From contig JAZSEP010000091.1 in assembly GCA_045531755.1 (NCBI GenBank), forward strand, positions 1 through 21,194: a DNA stretch of 21,194 bases, in the 5' to 3' direction. The DNA is from UBA11540 sp045531755. GTDB taxonomy: Bacteria; Bacillota; Clostridia; Oscillospirales; Ruminococcaceae. Positions 15,334 to 21,194 of the stretch are shown here, in pieces; the stretch's first letter is position 1, and each line of letters opens with the position of its first letter. A program made the translations under genes and the position numbers. The notes under the pieces were generated by a model. It had not been told where the DNA came from and ran no database searches. It saw only the letters and a list, made by a program, of their open reading frames with translations.

Positions 15334-16035
15334 TCACTTTGTAAACTCTGCAATTTTTTCTGCCGTCAGGAGAATTTGCTCGGTCGGGGTGAGAGATGAA
15401 ATTCCGTCGCCTTTTTGCTCACCGTACATACCGAAGTTTGCGTGGTTTCCGCCCCCGATGACGTATTCGGTGAAATCATTTGGCAGATTATCAAGGTATT
15501 TTTGATACTTATCCCTATTCATAACGCCGTCCTCGCTTCCATATATTGAAAGCACTTTTATATCCTTCAAATCCGAAGTGGAATAGGCTCCCAAGAGAAC
15601 GACGCCGTCTATGCTGGCGGTATTTTTTGAAGCGTAGGTTGCCGCCATCGAGCCGCCGAGCGAGTGTCCGCCGACGTACCAGTTTTCAATTTCCGGGTAT
15701 TTTTCGGCGATGCCGTCTGCCGCGTTTACGTCAAGCACCGCGAGATTAAAGGGCATTTTGACAAGGACGCAAAGTATTCCTCTGTCCGCGCACGCCTTCA
15801 TCAGTGGCTCGTATGCGGTGTACTCTACCTTTCCGCCGGGGTAGAAAACAAGCCCCGTTTTCGCGTTTTCAGGCACGAATGCGAGGGTGTTTTTTGCGAT
15901 TTCGGTTGCCGTGATATCGGACGAAAACTCAAGCACCGCCTGTTCGTCGGTGTGGTAATAGTCGTTTAGGTACAGCGTGCAGGCGGTTAGTATTGCAGCT
16001 ATCGAGATTAACAGAATAAGTAGTTTTTTCTTCAA
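15334..16035 (-). CDS. Exported or membrane-anchored alpha/beta hydrolase
   Basis: This is a 233-residue serine hydrolase of the Abhydrolase_5/dienelactone-hydrolase-like group. A short basic N-terminus and a hydrophobic segment (5-19) end in LTAC, which could be a lipobox (Cys19) or a simple anchor. The oxyanion region is GLVFYPGGKVEY (61-72). The nucleophile is Ser125 in GGHSLGGS, the acid is probably Asp169 in YGSEDG, and the base is His198 in GGGNHANFG. The chosen start is the TTG at 16033-16035, with GGGGAAG five to six bases upstream; no ATG is available nearby. It is divergent from the TetR operon and its promoter contains the shared palindrome, so it is probably under the same regulator. 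The substrate is unknown. Confidence 0.88.
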   Translation of the reverse strand: MKKKLLILLISIAAILTACTLYLNDYYHTDEQAVLEFSSDITATEIAKNTLAFVPENAKTGLVFYPGGKVEYTAYEPLMKACADRGILCVLVKMPFNLAVLDVNAADGIAEKYPEIENWYVGGHSLGGSMAATYASKNTASIDGVVLLGAYSTSDLKDIKVLSIYGSEDGVMNRDKYQKYLDNLPNDFTEYVIGGGNHANFGMYGEQKGDGISSLTPTEQILLTAEKIAEFTK

Positions 16036-16052
16036 GATATCTTCCCCATTTA

Positions 16053-16081
16053 TTGACTTTATTCTACATATTTATTATAAT
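16053..16081 (+). promoter_or_regulatory. Sigma-A promoter of the TetR-led operon
   Basis: TTGACT (16053-16058) and TATAAT (16076-16081) are 17 bp apart, a near-consensus promoter. Transcription should start near 16088, inside the palindrome at 16086-16099. Confidence 0.8.
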
Positions 16082-16108
16082 TATAGTGAACGTGTTCACA
16101 AAAATCAA
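16080..16108 (-). promoter_or_regulatory. Promoter of the alpha/beta hydrolase, with the operator in its spacer
   Basis: On the minus strand, TTGATT (16103-16108) and TATAAT (16080-16085) are 17 bp apart. The spacer is filled by the GTGAAC-2-GTTCAC palindrome. A second TATAAT lies at 16074-16079. The -10 overlaps the -10 of the TetR promoter on the other strand. Confidence 0.7.
16086..16099. promoter_or_regulatory. Palindromic operator, probably for the adjacent TetR regulator
   Basis: GTGAACGTGTTCAC has perfect 6-bp arms around a 2-bp centre. It covers the predicted start site of the plus promoter and lies between the -35 and -10 of the minus promoter. That is where an autorepressor of both transcripts would bind. 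Binding by the neighbouring TetR protein is inferred from position. Confidence 0.65.
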
Positions 16109-16112
16109 GGGG

Positions 16113-16643
16113 GTGTGTAATATACCAAAGATACTCCAAAACGTCCGTGAACAGTTAATTGCCGAAGCAAGACGCCAGATTGCAGAAAACGGATACAAAA
16201 AAACTACCGTGCGATCGGTTGCAAAGGCGTGTGGCTTAGGTGTTGGAACTGTTTACAACTATTTCAACTCCAAAGAGATGCTGATAGCCTCGTTTGTGGC
16301 TGATGATTGGAACCGCTGCCTTGAATTCATGCGCGGTGTCAAATCCGATAATCCACAGGAAATTTTGAAAAGCATCTGCACCACCCTGACGGAATTTTCC
16401 CAAAAGCACCGCGCGTTATTTTCCGACAGCGACGCCTCAAGGGTTTTTGCTTCAGTATTCAACGAAAGGCACAGGCAGCTGCGCGGACAGCTTGCAGAAA
16501 TCATGCTGCCTGTATGCGAGAAATCTGCAGTTGAGAACAAGGCTTTCCTTTCGGAATTTATTGCTGAATCGATACTTGTTTGGACGATGGCAGAAAAGCC
16601 GTTTGACGAACAGTACGCTATTTTACGTCAATTATTGAAATAA
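16113..16643 (+). CDS. TetR/AcrR-family transcriptional regulator
   Basis: This is a one-component repressor-type regulator of about 173-176 residues. The N-terminal helix-turn-helix is typical: ARRQIAENGYKKTTVRSVAKACGLGVGTVYNYFNSKEMLIASF, with the YNYFNSKE recognition and post-recognition motif. The C-terminal ligand-binding domain is all-helical and not assignable to a ligand class. The coordinates use the GTG at 16113 as a conventional start, but that codon lies within the ribosome binding site AAGGGGGTG (16108-16116). The best-spaced codon is the ATA at 16122, directly before Pro-Lys, where relatives usually begin MPK. It heads the five-gene redox operon and probably represses itself and the divergent hydrolase. 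Confidence 0.9.
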   Translation: MCNIPKILQNVREQLIAEARRQIAENGYKKTTVRSVAKACGLGVGTVYNYFNSKEMLIASFVADDWNRCLEFMRGVKSDNPQEILKSICTTLTEFSQKHRALFSDSDASRVFASVFNERHRQLRGQLAEIMLPVCEKSAVENKAFLSEFIAESILVWTMAEKPFDEQYAILRQLLK

Positions 16644-16655
16644 AGGAGATAGATT

Positions 16656-17582
16656 ATGAGCAGTTTTGAAAACCTTAGAATTGTGGACAATTTTTACCAG
16701 ACGTCCCTCTTTTTCCCAATGCCTACCGTTGTCATCAGCACACTTTGCGAAGATGGAACGACGAATTTGGGACCTTATTCTCTCGTTCAGCCCTACTACG
16801 TGGCAGGCAAGGATTATTATGCAATGCTTTTGTGCTGCAGAAACTCCTCCAACACCGCGCAGAACATACTGAGAACGGGAAAGTGCGCTATCAACTTTAT
16901 CGACGACAACCCCAAAACCTTCAAGGAAGCCGTCAAGCTTTCCTGGCCGGGTGACAAGCCGAGCGAAAAGATGCCAAAGTGCAAATTCAAGCTCGAAAAG
17001 AGTATGGTCGAGGAAGAGACCGGCGAGGCAAGACCGCAGGTTTTAACCGATGCCATCGAGGTTATTGAATGCACCTGGATGCGCGAGCTCGACGGTGCTG
17101 ACAAAGATTTGGCAGGTGAACTCAACGGATACGAGCCGCCTTATCACGATTTCAACGGCATCACAAGCAAGTTCGGCGCACATTTTATCCTGCGCGTTGA
17201 CAAAATTCTGATGAAAAAGAAGTACAGAGATGCCATCATAAACGGCGTTAAGGCAAAGGACTTCCCCGCTCTTCCCGTTGACTACGGCTATCGTGATTCC
17301 AAGAACTTCTGGTTCCACAGAAAAACAAGAATGAGAGCGGAGCTTCTGCAGATGCGTCAGGCTTCTTTGGAGTCTGTACGTTACGCCGCAGACCGCGCAG
17401 ATGATAAAATAAAGTTCACCGATGAGGCTCTTATGACCATTCTCGGTGTTCCGAGAGTATTCCTTTCTCTTGTTCTCAAAGGCTGTGTTGATTGGGCAAG
17501 AGAAAACAACGTTGAGCTTATTACTGCAGAGCATATGCAGATTATAAACGACAAACGTTCCAAAGAGAAAAACAAGAAGTGA
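16656..17582 (+). CDS. Flavin-reductase-like split-barrel protein fused to a PCP_red-like C-terminal domain
   Basis: This is a 308-residue cytoplasmic protein in two parts. Residues about 15-200 form an FMN-binding split barrel of the flavin reductase-like family: FPMPTVVISTLCEDGTTN, GPYSLVQPYY, NSSNTAQNILRTGKCAINFI, and a closing YGYRDSKNFWFHR. Residues about 250-302 (FTDEALMTILGVPRVFLSLVLKGCVDWARENNVELITAEHM) resemble the PCP_red domain (Pfam PF08369), known from the C-terminus of the light-independent protochlorophyllide reductase B subunit. No chlorophyll synthesis is expected here. The ATG follows AAAGGAG, 12 bases after the regulator gene. It may reduce FMN/FAD or act as a flavoprotein with its operon partners; the reaction is unknown. 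Confidence 0.82.
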   Translation: MSSFENLRIVDNFYQTSLFFPMPTVVISTLCEDGTTNLGPYSLVQPYYVAGKDYYAMLLCCRNSSNTAQNILRTGKCAINFIDDNPKTFKEAVKLSWPGDKPSEKMPKCKFKLEKSMVEEETGEARPQVLTDAIEVIECTWMRELDGADKDLAGELNGYEPPYHDFNGITSKFGAHFILRVDKILMKKKYRDAIINGVKAKDFPALPVDYGYRDSKNFWFHRKTRMRAELLQMRQASLESVRYAADRADDKIKFTDEALMTILGVPRVFLSLVLKGCVDWARENNVELITAEHMQIINDKRSKEKNKK

Positions 17583-17594
17583 GGAGAGATTTAA

Positions 17595-18449
17595 ATGAAG
17601 GTAGTACTTGCAGGCGCTTTCGGCAATTTGGGCGCCGAGATTTTAAAATGTCTTTGCAAAGACGGTCACGAGGTTGTTGCAGCGGATTTGAAGGAGACTG
17701 CAGTTGAGGGCTGCGAGGGCGGATACTCCTTTGTGAAGATTGACGCCACCAACCCCGAAACACTCAAGGGTCTGTGCGACGGCGCAGAGGTAGTTATTTC
17801 CACCATCGGTCTCACCGGTGCATCCACAAAATTCACCTCTTACGACATCGACCACAAGGGCAACATAAACCTCTATGAAGAGGCAAAGCGTGCAGGGGTA
17901 AAGAAGTTTAACTATATCTCCGTTATCTCCTGCGACGAGCCCGGTGCAGAAAAGGTTCCGATGCTTCACGCAAAGTATCTTGTTGAGGAAGAAATTAAAA
18001 AGGGTGATATGGACTACGTTATCCATCGTCCGACGGGCTATTTCTACGATATTGCAAAGGTCTTCAAGCCCTACGTTGACAAGGGCGAAATGCAGCTTCT
18101 CAAGGGCTACGGAAAGGTGAAGGCAAACGTTGTCGACTGTCCTGATTTTGCGCAGTTTATCGTCGAGCATATGTGTGACACAAACGTCACCTACAACGTC
18201 GGCGGAAAGGAAACCTACACCTACGAAGAAATGGCTGACATGTGCTTTAAGGCGGCAAACAAGCCCCTTAAAATCAAGTGGGCACCCATCTGGCTTTTCG
18301 GAATTTTAGCAAATCTTCCCAAAATCAAAAAAGCCGGCAAGCACGACATCATTCTTTTCTCGAAATGGACTTTGAGCCACGACCTCGTCGGTGACACGGT
18401 CGTTGGAGAAAAGAGCTTTGCCGAGTACATAAACCGTTATTTTGCTTAA
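17595..18449 (+). CDS. NAD(P)-binding atypical SDR / NmrA-like oxidoreductase
   Basis: This is a 284-residue Rossmann-fold protein. The N-terminal glycine motif GAFGNLG (residues 7-13), the acidic end of strand beta-2 (VVAADLKE) and DGAEVVISTIGLTG define an atypical SDR. NYISVISCDEPGAEKVPMLHAKYLVEEEI is the usual Ser/Lys region of the NmrA/SDR_a group. The C-terminal part (FGILANLPKIKKAGKHDIILFSKW) carries a hydrophobic stretch as in proteins that associate with membranes or lipid substrates. The ATG follows GAGGAGAG, 12 bases after the preceding gene. The operon suggests a redox step on the same substrate as the DUF1295 enzyme. Its reaction is not known. Confidence 0.85.
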   Translation: MKVVLAGAFGNLGAEILKCLCKDGHEVVAADLKETAVEGCEGGYSFVKIDATNPETLKGLCDGAEVVISTIGLTGASTKFTSYDIDHKGNINLYEEAKRAGVKKFNYISVISCDEPGAEKVPMLHAKYLVEEEIKKGDMDYVIHRPTGYFYDIAKVFKPYVDKGEMQLLKGYGKVKANVVDCPDFAQFIVEHMCDTNVTYNVGGKETYTYEEMADMCFKAANKPLKIKWAPIWLFGILANLPKIKKAGKHDIILFSKWTLSHDLVGDTVVGEKSFAEYINRYFA

Positions 18450-18465
18450 CAGGAGGTAAAACACT

Positions 18466-19275
18466 ATGCCTTGGAGTCTTTTAGGTATTCTCCTTGCGGT
18501 CTGCGCGGTTTTGTGCTGTGTGGGCTTCTACAAATTCGTATACTTTCTTTCCATCGGCTACGGCTTTGCGGTAGCAGGCGGAGGTATCGCGGTATTCATT
18601 ATGGCGCTTATCAATCCCACCGAAACTCCCCTTTGGATTTTGGCGATTGAAGCTGTCCTCTTTGTCGCATACGGAATTCGTCTTTCGGGATTTTTGCTTG
18701 TGAGGGAGCTCAAAAACGTTTCCTTCAAGAAGACGGACGTCGCAAAAGAAACCCTCGCAAAGAATGACGAAAAGAAGATGCCAATCTTCGTTCTTGCTAC
18801 AATCTGGGTATCCGTCGCCGTGCTCTACACCGCTCAGGTTTCTCCGATGCTGTTCCGTTACAGCAACGCTTCTACTGATTTTATCGTTCCCGTTGTTGGT
18901 TTTGCGGTTTCGGTTTTCGGTCTTATCCTCGAATCCGTCGCAGACAACCAAAAATCTGCTCAGAAAAAAGTTCGTCCCGATATGGTTGCTACAGATGGGC
19001 TTTATAAAATCGTCCGTTGCCCCAACTATCTCGGCGAGATAATCTTCTGGACGGGCGTGTTTATAAGTGGTATCACCTCCTACAGCACTATCGGTCAGTG
19101 GATAACCGCCGTTCTTGCTTACGTCTGCATTGTTTTCATTATGTTCAACGGCGCACAGCGTCTTGAAAAACGTCAGATGGCGCGTTACGGTGACAATGAG
19201 GAGTACAACACCTATGCAAACAAAACTCCCATCATCATTCCGCTTCTCCCCATCTACCACCTCAATAAAAAATAG
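18466..19275 (+). CDS. DUF1295 family membrane enzyme (steroid 5-alpha-reductase superfamily)
   Basis: This is a 269-residue polytopic membrane protein with about six to seven membrane segments. The conserved C-terminal signature is complete: ESVADNQKSAQKKV, then DGLYKIVRCPNYLGEIIFWTGVFISG, then a terminal RLEKRQMARYG...YANKTPIIIPLLP. This is the DUF1295 form of the superfamily that includes steroid 5-alpha-reductases, Delta14/24 sterol reductases and isoprenylcysteine methyltransferases. Such proteins reduce a C=C bond next to a carbonyl using NADPH, or methylate lipids. A steroid or bile-acid substrate is possible for a gut bacterium but is not shown. The ATG follows AGGAGGT, and spacing to its neighbours is 12-16 bases. 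Confidence 0.88.
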   Translation: MPWSLLGILLAVCAVLCCVGFYKFVYFLSIGYGFAVAGGGIAVFIMALINPTETPLWILAIEAVLFVAYGIRLSGFLLVRELKNVSFKKTDVAKETLAKNDEKKMPIFVLATIWVSVAVLYTAQVSPMLFRYSNASTDFIVPVVGFAVSVFGLILESVADNQKSAQKKVRPDMVATDGLYKIVRCPNYLGEIIFWTGVFISGITSYSTIGQWITAVLAYVCIVFIMFNGAQRLEKRQMARYGDNEEYNTYANKTPIIIPLLPIYHLNKK

Positions 19276-19287
19276 GAGAGGTTTTAT

Positions 19288-19917
19288 ATGAAGGATTTTT
19301 CGGTTTCTATGGCGATTGTCGACTACATACCCGTAATCCTGTTTGCAGCGGCGGCTGTTTTGTTGATGCGTGACCTCTACAACAAAATGAGCAAAGGAGC
19401 CTTCGCGCTTTTTGCGGCAGGTGTCATTGATATCGTCTGTGCAGGAGCCTTGAAGGCGACCTACAAGCTTCTTTATGCTTCGGGCGCGTGTGATTTCGAG
19501 GCGCTCAACGCGATGTTCTTCCCCGTTCAATCCATCGGTTTCTTGCTTGCAGGAATAGGCATCATCGCAATGCTCTGCCACAAGCAGAACGTGACTTGCG
19601 CCGTTGTGCCGCCCGTTTTCACGGGAACGTTTGTTTTCGTGGGACTTATGGTTGCAGGGCTCGGACTTATGGACGTTGCGCTTTGCATACTCGCAGTCAA
19701 GCTCAAAAAGCCCGCATTCATCGCTCTGTTTGTAGTTTCATTTATCTGCTCGCTCTGTATGGGATACCTTTCCTCGCAGGATTTCGCGCAGGCATCTATG
19801 AACTGGATTGCAGAGGGCGTCAACGTCGTCGGACAAGGCACTTTGCTTGCAGGCGTTTGGCTTATGCACAAAAAAGGTCTTTGCGACCTCAAGCTCTGTG
19901 ACGGCAAAGCTCAGTAA
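19288..19917 (+). CDS. Polytopic membrane protein of unknown function
   Basis: This is a 209-residue protein with about six hydrophobic segments (roughly 10-27, 37-55, 72-98, 105-135, 140-160 and 172-193) and a short charged, cysteine-containing tail. I do not recognise the family. It contains no obvious catalytic motif. The ATG follows AGGAGAGG, which itself overlaps the end of the DUF1295 gene, so it is the last gene of the TetR-led operon. It may be a membrane partner, transporter or permease for that pathway. A function cannot be assigned from sequence. Confidence 0.78.
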   Translation: MKDFSVSMAIVDYIPVILFAAAAVLLMRDLYNKMSKGAFALFAAGVIDIVCAGALKATYKLLYASGACDFEALNAMFFPVQSIGFLLAGIGIIAMLCHKQNVTCAVVPPVFTGTFVFVGLMVAGLGLMDVALCILAVKLKKPAFIALFVVSFICSLCMGYLSSQDFAQASMNWIAEGVNVVGQGTLLAGVWLMHKKGLCDLKLCDGKAQ

Positions 19918-19919
19918 CC

Positions 19920-20018
19920 AATACGGTTTTCAAATCAATAGCTGAGCAATACGGCATTGACAAAAACAACCTCGCAGTTATGGGCTCAAGCTCTTGGATT
20001 GGCTCGAAGATGATTAAA
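19920..20018 (+). pseudogene. Orphan coding fragment, possibly from an alpha/beta hydrolase or esterase
   Basis: Directly after the last gene of the redox operon, in a different frame, about 33 codons read TVFKSIAEQYGIDKNN then LAVMGSSSWIGSKMIK. The pattern resembles the helix and strand leading to the nucleophile elbow of esterases (AEYGIDPxRIxVMGxSxG). There is no start codon at its head, and it runs into the terminator. It looks like a decayed or deleted gene remnant. The family guess is weak. Confidence 0.35.
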
Positions 20019-20021
20019 CAA

Positions 20022-20067
20022 AAACGGACTATGGAAATCCATAGTCCGTTTAAATTTATTTTTAATC
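20022..20067. terminator. Bidirectional intrinsic terminator between convergent operons
   Basis: A 13-bp perfect stem (AAACGGACTATGG at 20022-20034 with 20039-20051) has a 4-nt loop. On the plus strand it is followed by a T-rich tract (20049-20063), on the minus strand by TTTTTGTTT. It can end both the redox operon and the ABC transporter operon. Confidence 0.88.
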
Positions 20068-20162
20068 CAACGGTTTCATTGTGGGGATTTCCACTGAGCG
20101 AGTCTTATACATTGATTTAACCTCTCATTTCCTGACTTTGTTAATCCAAAGCGGTTTCATTG
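20062..20162. repeat. Imperfect 20-22 bp direct repeat, two copies
   Basis: TTAATCCAACGGTTTCATTG (20062-20081) recurs as TTAATCCAAAGCGGTTTCATTG (20141-20162), differing by a 2-bp gap. The second copy lies in the end of the doubtful small ORF and the first lies in non-coding sequence. The bases between, and up to the ORF, hold nothing else I can identify. Confidence 0.55.
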
Positions 20163-20244
20163 CAGAAAACAACCTATCATAATATGGCATAACTTTATCC
20201 CATTTGTCGTAAGAATTGTCGTAAAAAAACGAGGGTGTTTTCAT
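20125..20244 (-). CDS. Doubtful small ORF, 39 codons
   Basis: A 39-residue ORF (MKTPSFFYDNSYDKWDKV...PLWINKVRK) lies just beyond the stop of the ABC permease gene. It is rich in aromatic residues. No clear ribosome binding site precedes the ATG at 20242-20244, and no family is recognised. The frame stays open upstream into the permease gene to 20361. It could be a real small protein, the remnant of a larger gene, or chance. Confidence 0.3.
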   Translation of the reverse strand: MKTPSFFYDNSYDKWDKVMPYYDRLFSAMKPLWINKVRK

Positions 20245-20285
20245 TGCCCAACAAAGAAATACATATCCCCTAAACTGTATAATTA

Positions 20286-21014
20286 CTATTTCTTCATTTG
20301 TCGCAAGAATAGCAGCACCGCCAACACGAGTATAATAGCGGCATATCCGAGCACCCACCAAAGATGAGGAAAAACCCCTACAAAATCTCCTACAAGTACA
20401 GCACGCTCCATCTCTACTGCGTGAACAAACGGAAGTGCGTATGCAATCTTCTTAAAAGCACCTCCTACAAGGTCAAGATCAAACCAAACACCCGACAACC
20501 ACGCTGAGAGGTTAGTTAGTAACGCACCGCAGATACCACCTACCTGCTTATCGTTCAATACGCTTCCACAAAGAAGTCCTAACGCAATATAAAGGATGGA
20601 TACAGGAACAATGAATACAACAGCATACAAAATATTTACAGTAATGTTGAGTCCGAGAATGATTGCGGCAATATAGCAGATAATGCATTGAGCGACAGAA
20701 ATCGGAATTATCGGCAAAGTGTAACCAAGAATGAAATCCAGCGGAGTCAATGGTGTTGTATACAAACGTTGCAATAGCGAACTTCCTCTGTCCTTAGCGA
20801 TAATAGTTGCCGAAAACAAAGTCATAAATGCTAAGCCGAAAACCGTTATACCCGGAGTCAGGTGTTGTATTTCAAACAGTTTTACGGGGATATTTGCTTG
20901 TATTGCGCTTAACAATAAAATCAAAACAAGGGGGAAACCAAGTCCAAAGATAAGTGTCAGCGGATCTCGTAATATTTCTTTCGTATTCCTGTTTGACAAC
21001 GTGAGCATTCTCAT
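20286..21014 (-). CDS. ABC-2 type exporter permease
   Basis: This is a 242-residue membrane component of a DrrB/YadH-like ABC-2 exporter with six predicted membrane helices. The N-terminus (RNTKEILRDPLTLIFGLGFPLVLILLL) is the typical cytoplasmic helix and first membrane segment. TPGITVFGLAFMTLFSATIIAKDRGSSLLQRLYTTPLTPLDFILGY is the family hallmark before helix 3. The ATG overlaps the stop of the upstream ATPase gene as ATGA, with AAGGGGGTGG upstream. Length is normal, so the gene appears intact. Drug, lipid or peptide export is possible; the substrate is unknown. Codon choice (more ATA, TTA and AGA) seems unlike the neighbours. Confidence 0.9.
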   Translation of the reverse strand: MRMLTLSNRNTKEILRDPLTLIFGLGFPLVLILLLSAIQANIPVKLFEIQHLTPGITVFGLAFMTLFSATIIAKDRGSSLLQRLYTTPLTPLDFILGYTLPIIPISVAQCIICYIAAIILGLNITVNILYAVVFIVPVSILYIALGLLCGSVLNDKQVGGICGALLTNLSAWLSGVWFDLDLVGGAFKKIAYALPFVHAVEMERAVLVGDFVGVFPHLWWVLGYAAIILVLAVLLFLRQMKK

Positions 21015-21194
21015 TTTTCCACCCCCTTAACGACACGGACAAATGCTTGCTCGAAAGTATCCGTTCCTGCCGTTTCCTTAATCTTGTCAGCAGTATCACA
21101 AACAAGAAGCTTGCCGTCTTTCATAATAGCAATACGGTCAGACAAGGTTTCTGCTTCTTCCATATAGTGCGTTGTCAGAATAATGGTAACCTTC
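21011..21194 (-). CDS. ABC transporter ATP-binding protein, C-terminal part (cut by window edge)
   Basis: The last 60 codons of an ABC-2 exporter ATPase (DrrA-like) are visible. They show the H-loop region VTIILTTHYMEEAETLSDRIAIMKDGKLLVCDT, with the switch His in TTHYMEEAE, then a short tail that includes the usual TFEQAFVRVV element. Walker A, the signature motif and Walker B lie beyond base 21194. It overlaps the permease gene by four bases and would form the nucleotide-binding partner of that permease. Confidence 0.93.
   Translation of the reverse strand, partial: KVTIILTTHYMEEAETLSDRIAIMKDGKLLVCDTADKIKETAGTDTFEQAFVRVVKGVEK

Noticed and set aside
16053..16112. Longer TetR reading frame starting at TTG 16053
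   Set aside because: That TTG is the -35 hexamer of the gene's own promoter, so the codons before about 16088 would not be in the mRNA.
18481..19581. 366-codon minus-strand open frame opposite the DUF1295 and membrane protein genes
   Set aside because: It spans the boundary of two well-supported plus-strand genes and its product is low-complexity and charged. It is an antisense shadow.

Overview
The window looks like chromosomal sequence from an anaerobic Firmicute of the class Clostridia, most likely an uncultured gut lineage near Oscillospirales or Ruminococcaceae. This rests on strong AGGAGG-type ribosome binding sites, near-consensus sigma-A promoters, short spacers closed by hairpin-plus-U terminators, a clostridial F-type ATPase operon, a subgroup Ic aspartate aminotransferase and a small lipoprotein of the DUF4358 type. 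The taxon is inferred. No rRNA, tRNA, CRISPR array, transposase or phage gene was seen, and no gene-free stretch exceeds 300 bases.

Bases 1-16035 are read entirely from the minus strand, as independent housekeeping units. In window order these are: the 5' end of metG; a type Ic aspartate aminotransferase; a coupled mrp-asnS pair; a WYL-domain regulator; a DUF4358-like lipoprotein; a DUF554 membrane protein; and a membrane-anchored unknown protein. The nine-gene operon atpI-B-E-F-H-A-G-D-C (14025 down to 7431) follows, then a GH5 glycosidase lipoprotein and an exported alpha/beta hydrolase. The atp operon has two marked features. Subunit c carries a two-carboxylate ion site that predicts Na+ coupling. 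Subunit epsilon ends after its beta-sandwich and lacks the inhibitory helical hairpin.

At about 16036-16122 transcription diverges from a compact switch. Overlapping promoters for the alpha/beta hydrolase (minus) and a TetR regulator (plus) share -10 bases, and a GTGAAC-2-GTTCAC palindrome lies across both. The TetR gene leads a five-gene plus-strand operon: regulator; a flavin-reductase-like split barrel fused to a PCP_red-like domain; an NAD(P)-binding atypical SDR; a DUF1295 (steroid 5-alpha-reductase superfamily) membrane enzyme; and a polytopic membrane protein. This redox operon is the best candidate here for an undescribed system. Reduction of a lipid-like or enone substrate at the membrane is a reasonable but unproven guess.

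The right end (19918-21194) holds an orphan coding fragment, a bidirectional terminator, an imperfect 20-22 bp repeat, a doubtful 39-codon ORF and a minus-strand ABC-2 exporter. The exporter's permease is complete and its ATPase is cut by the window edge.
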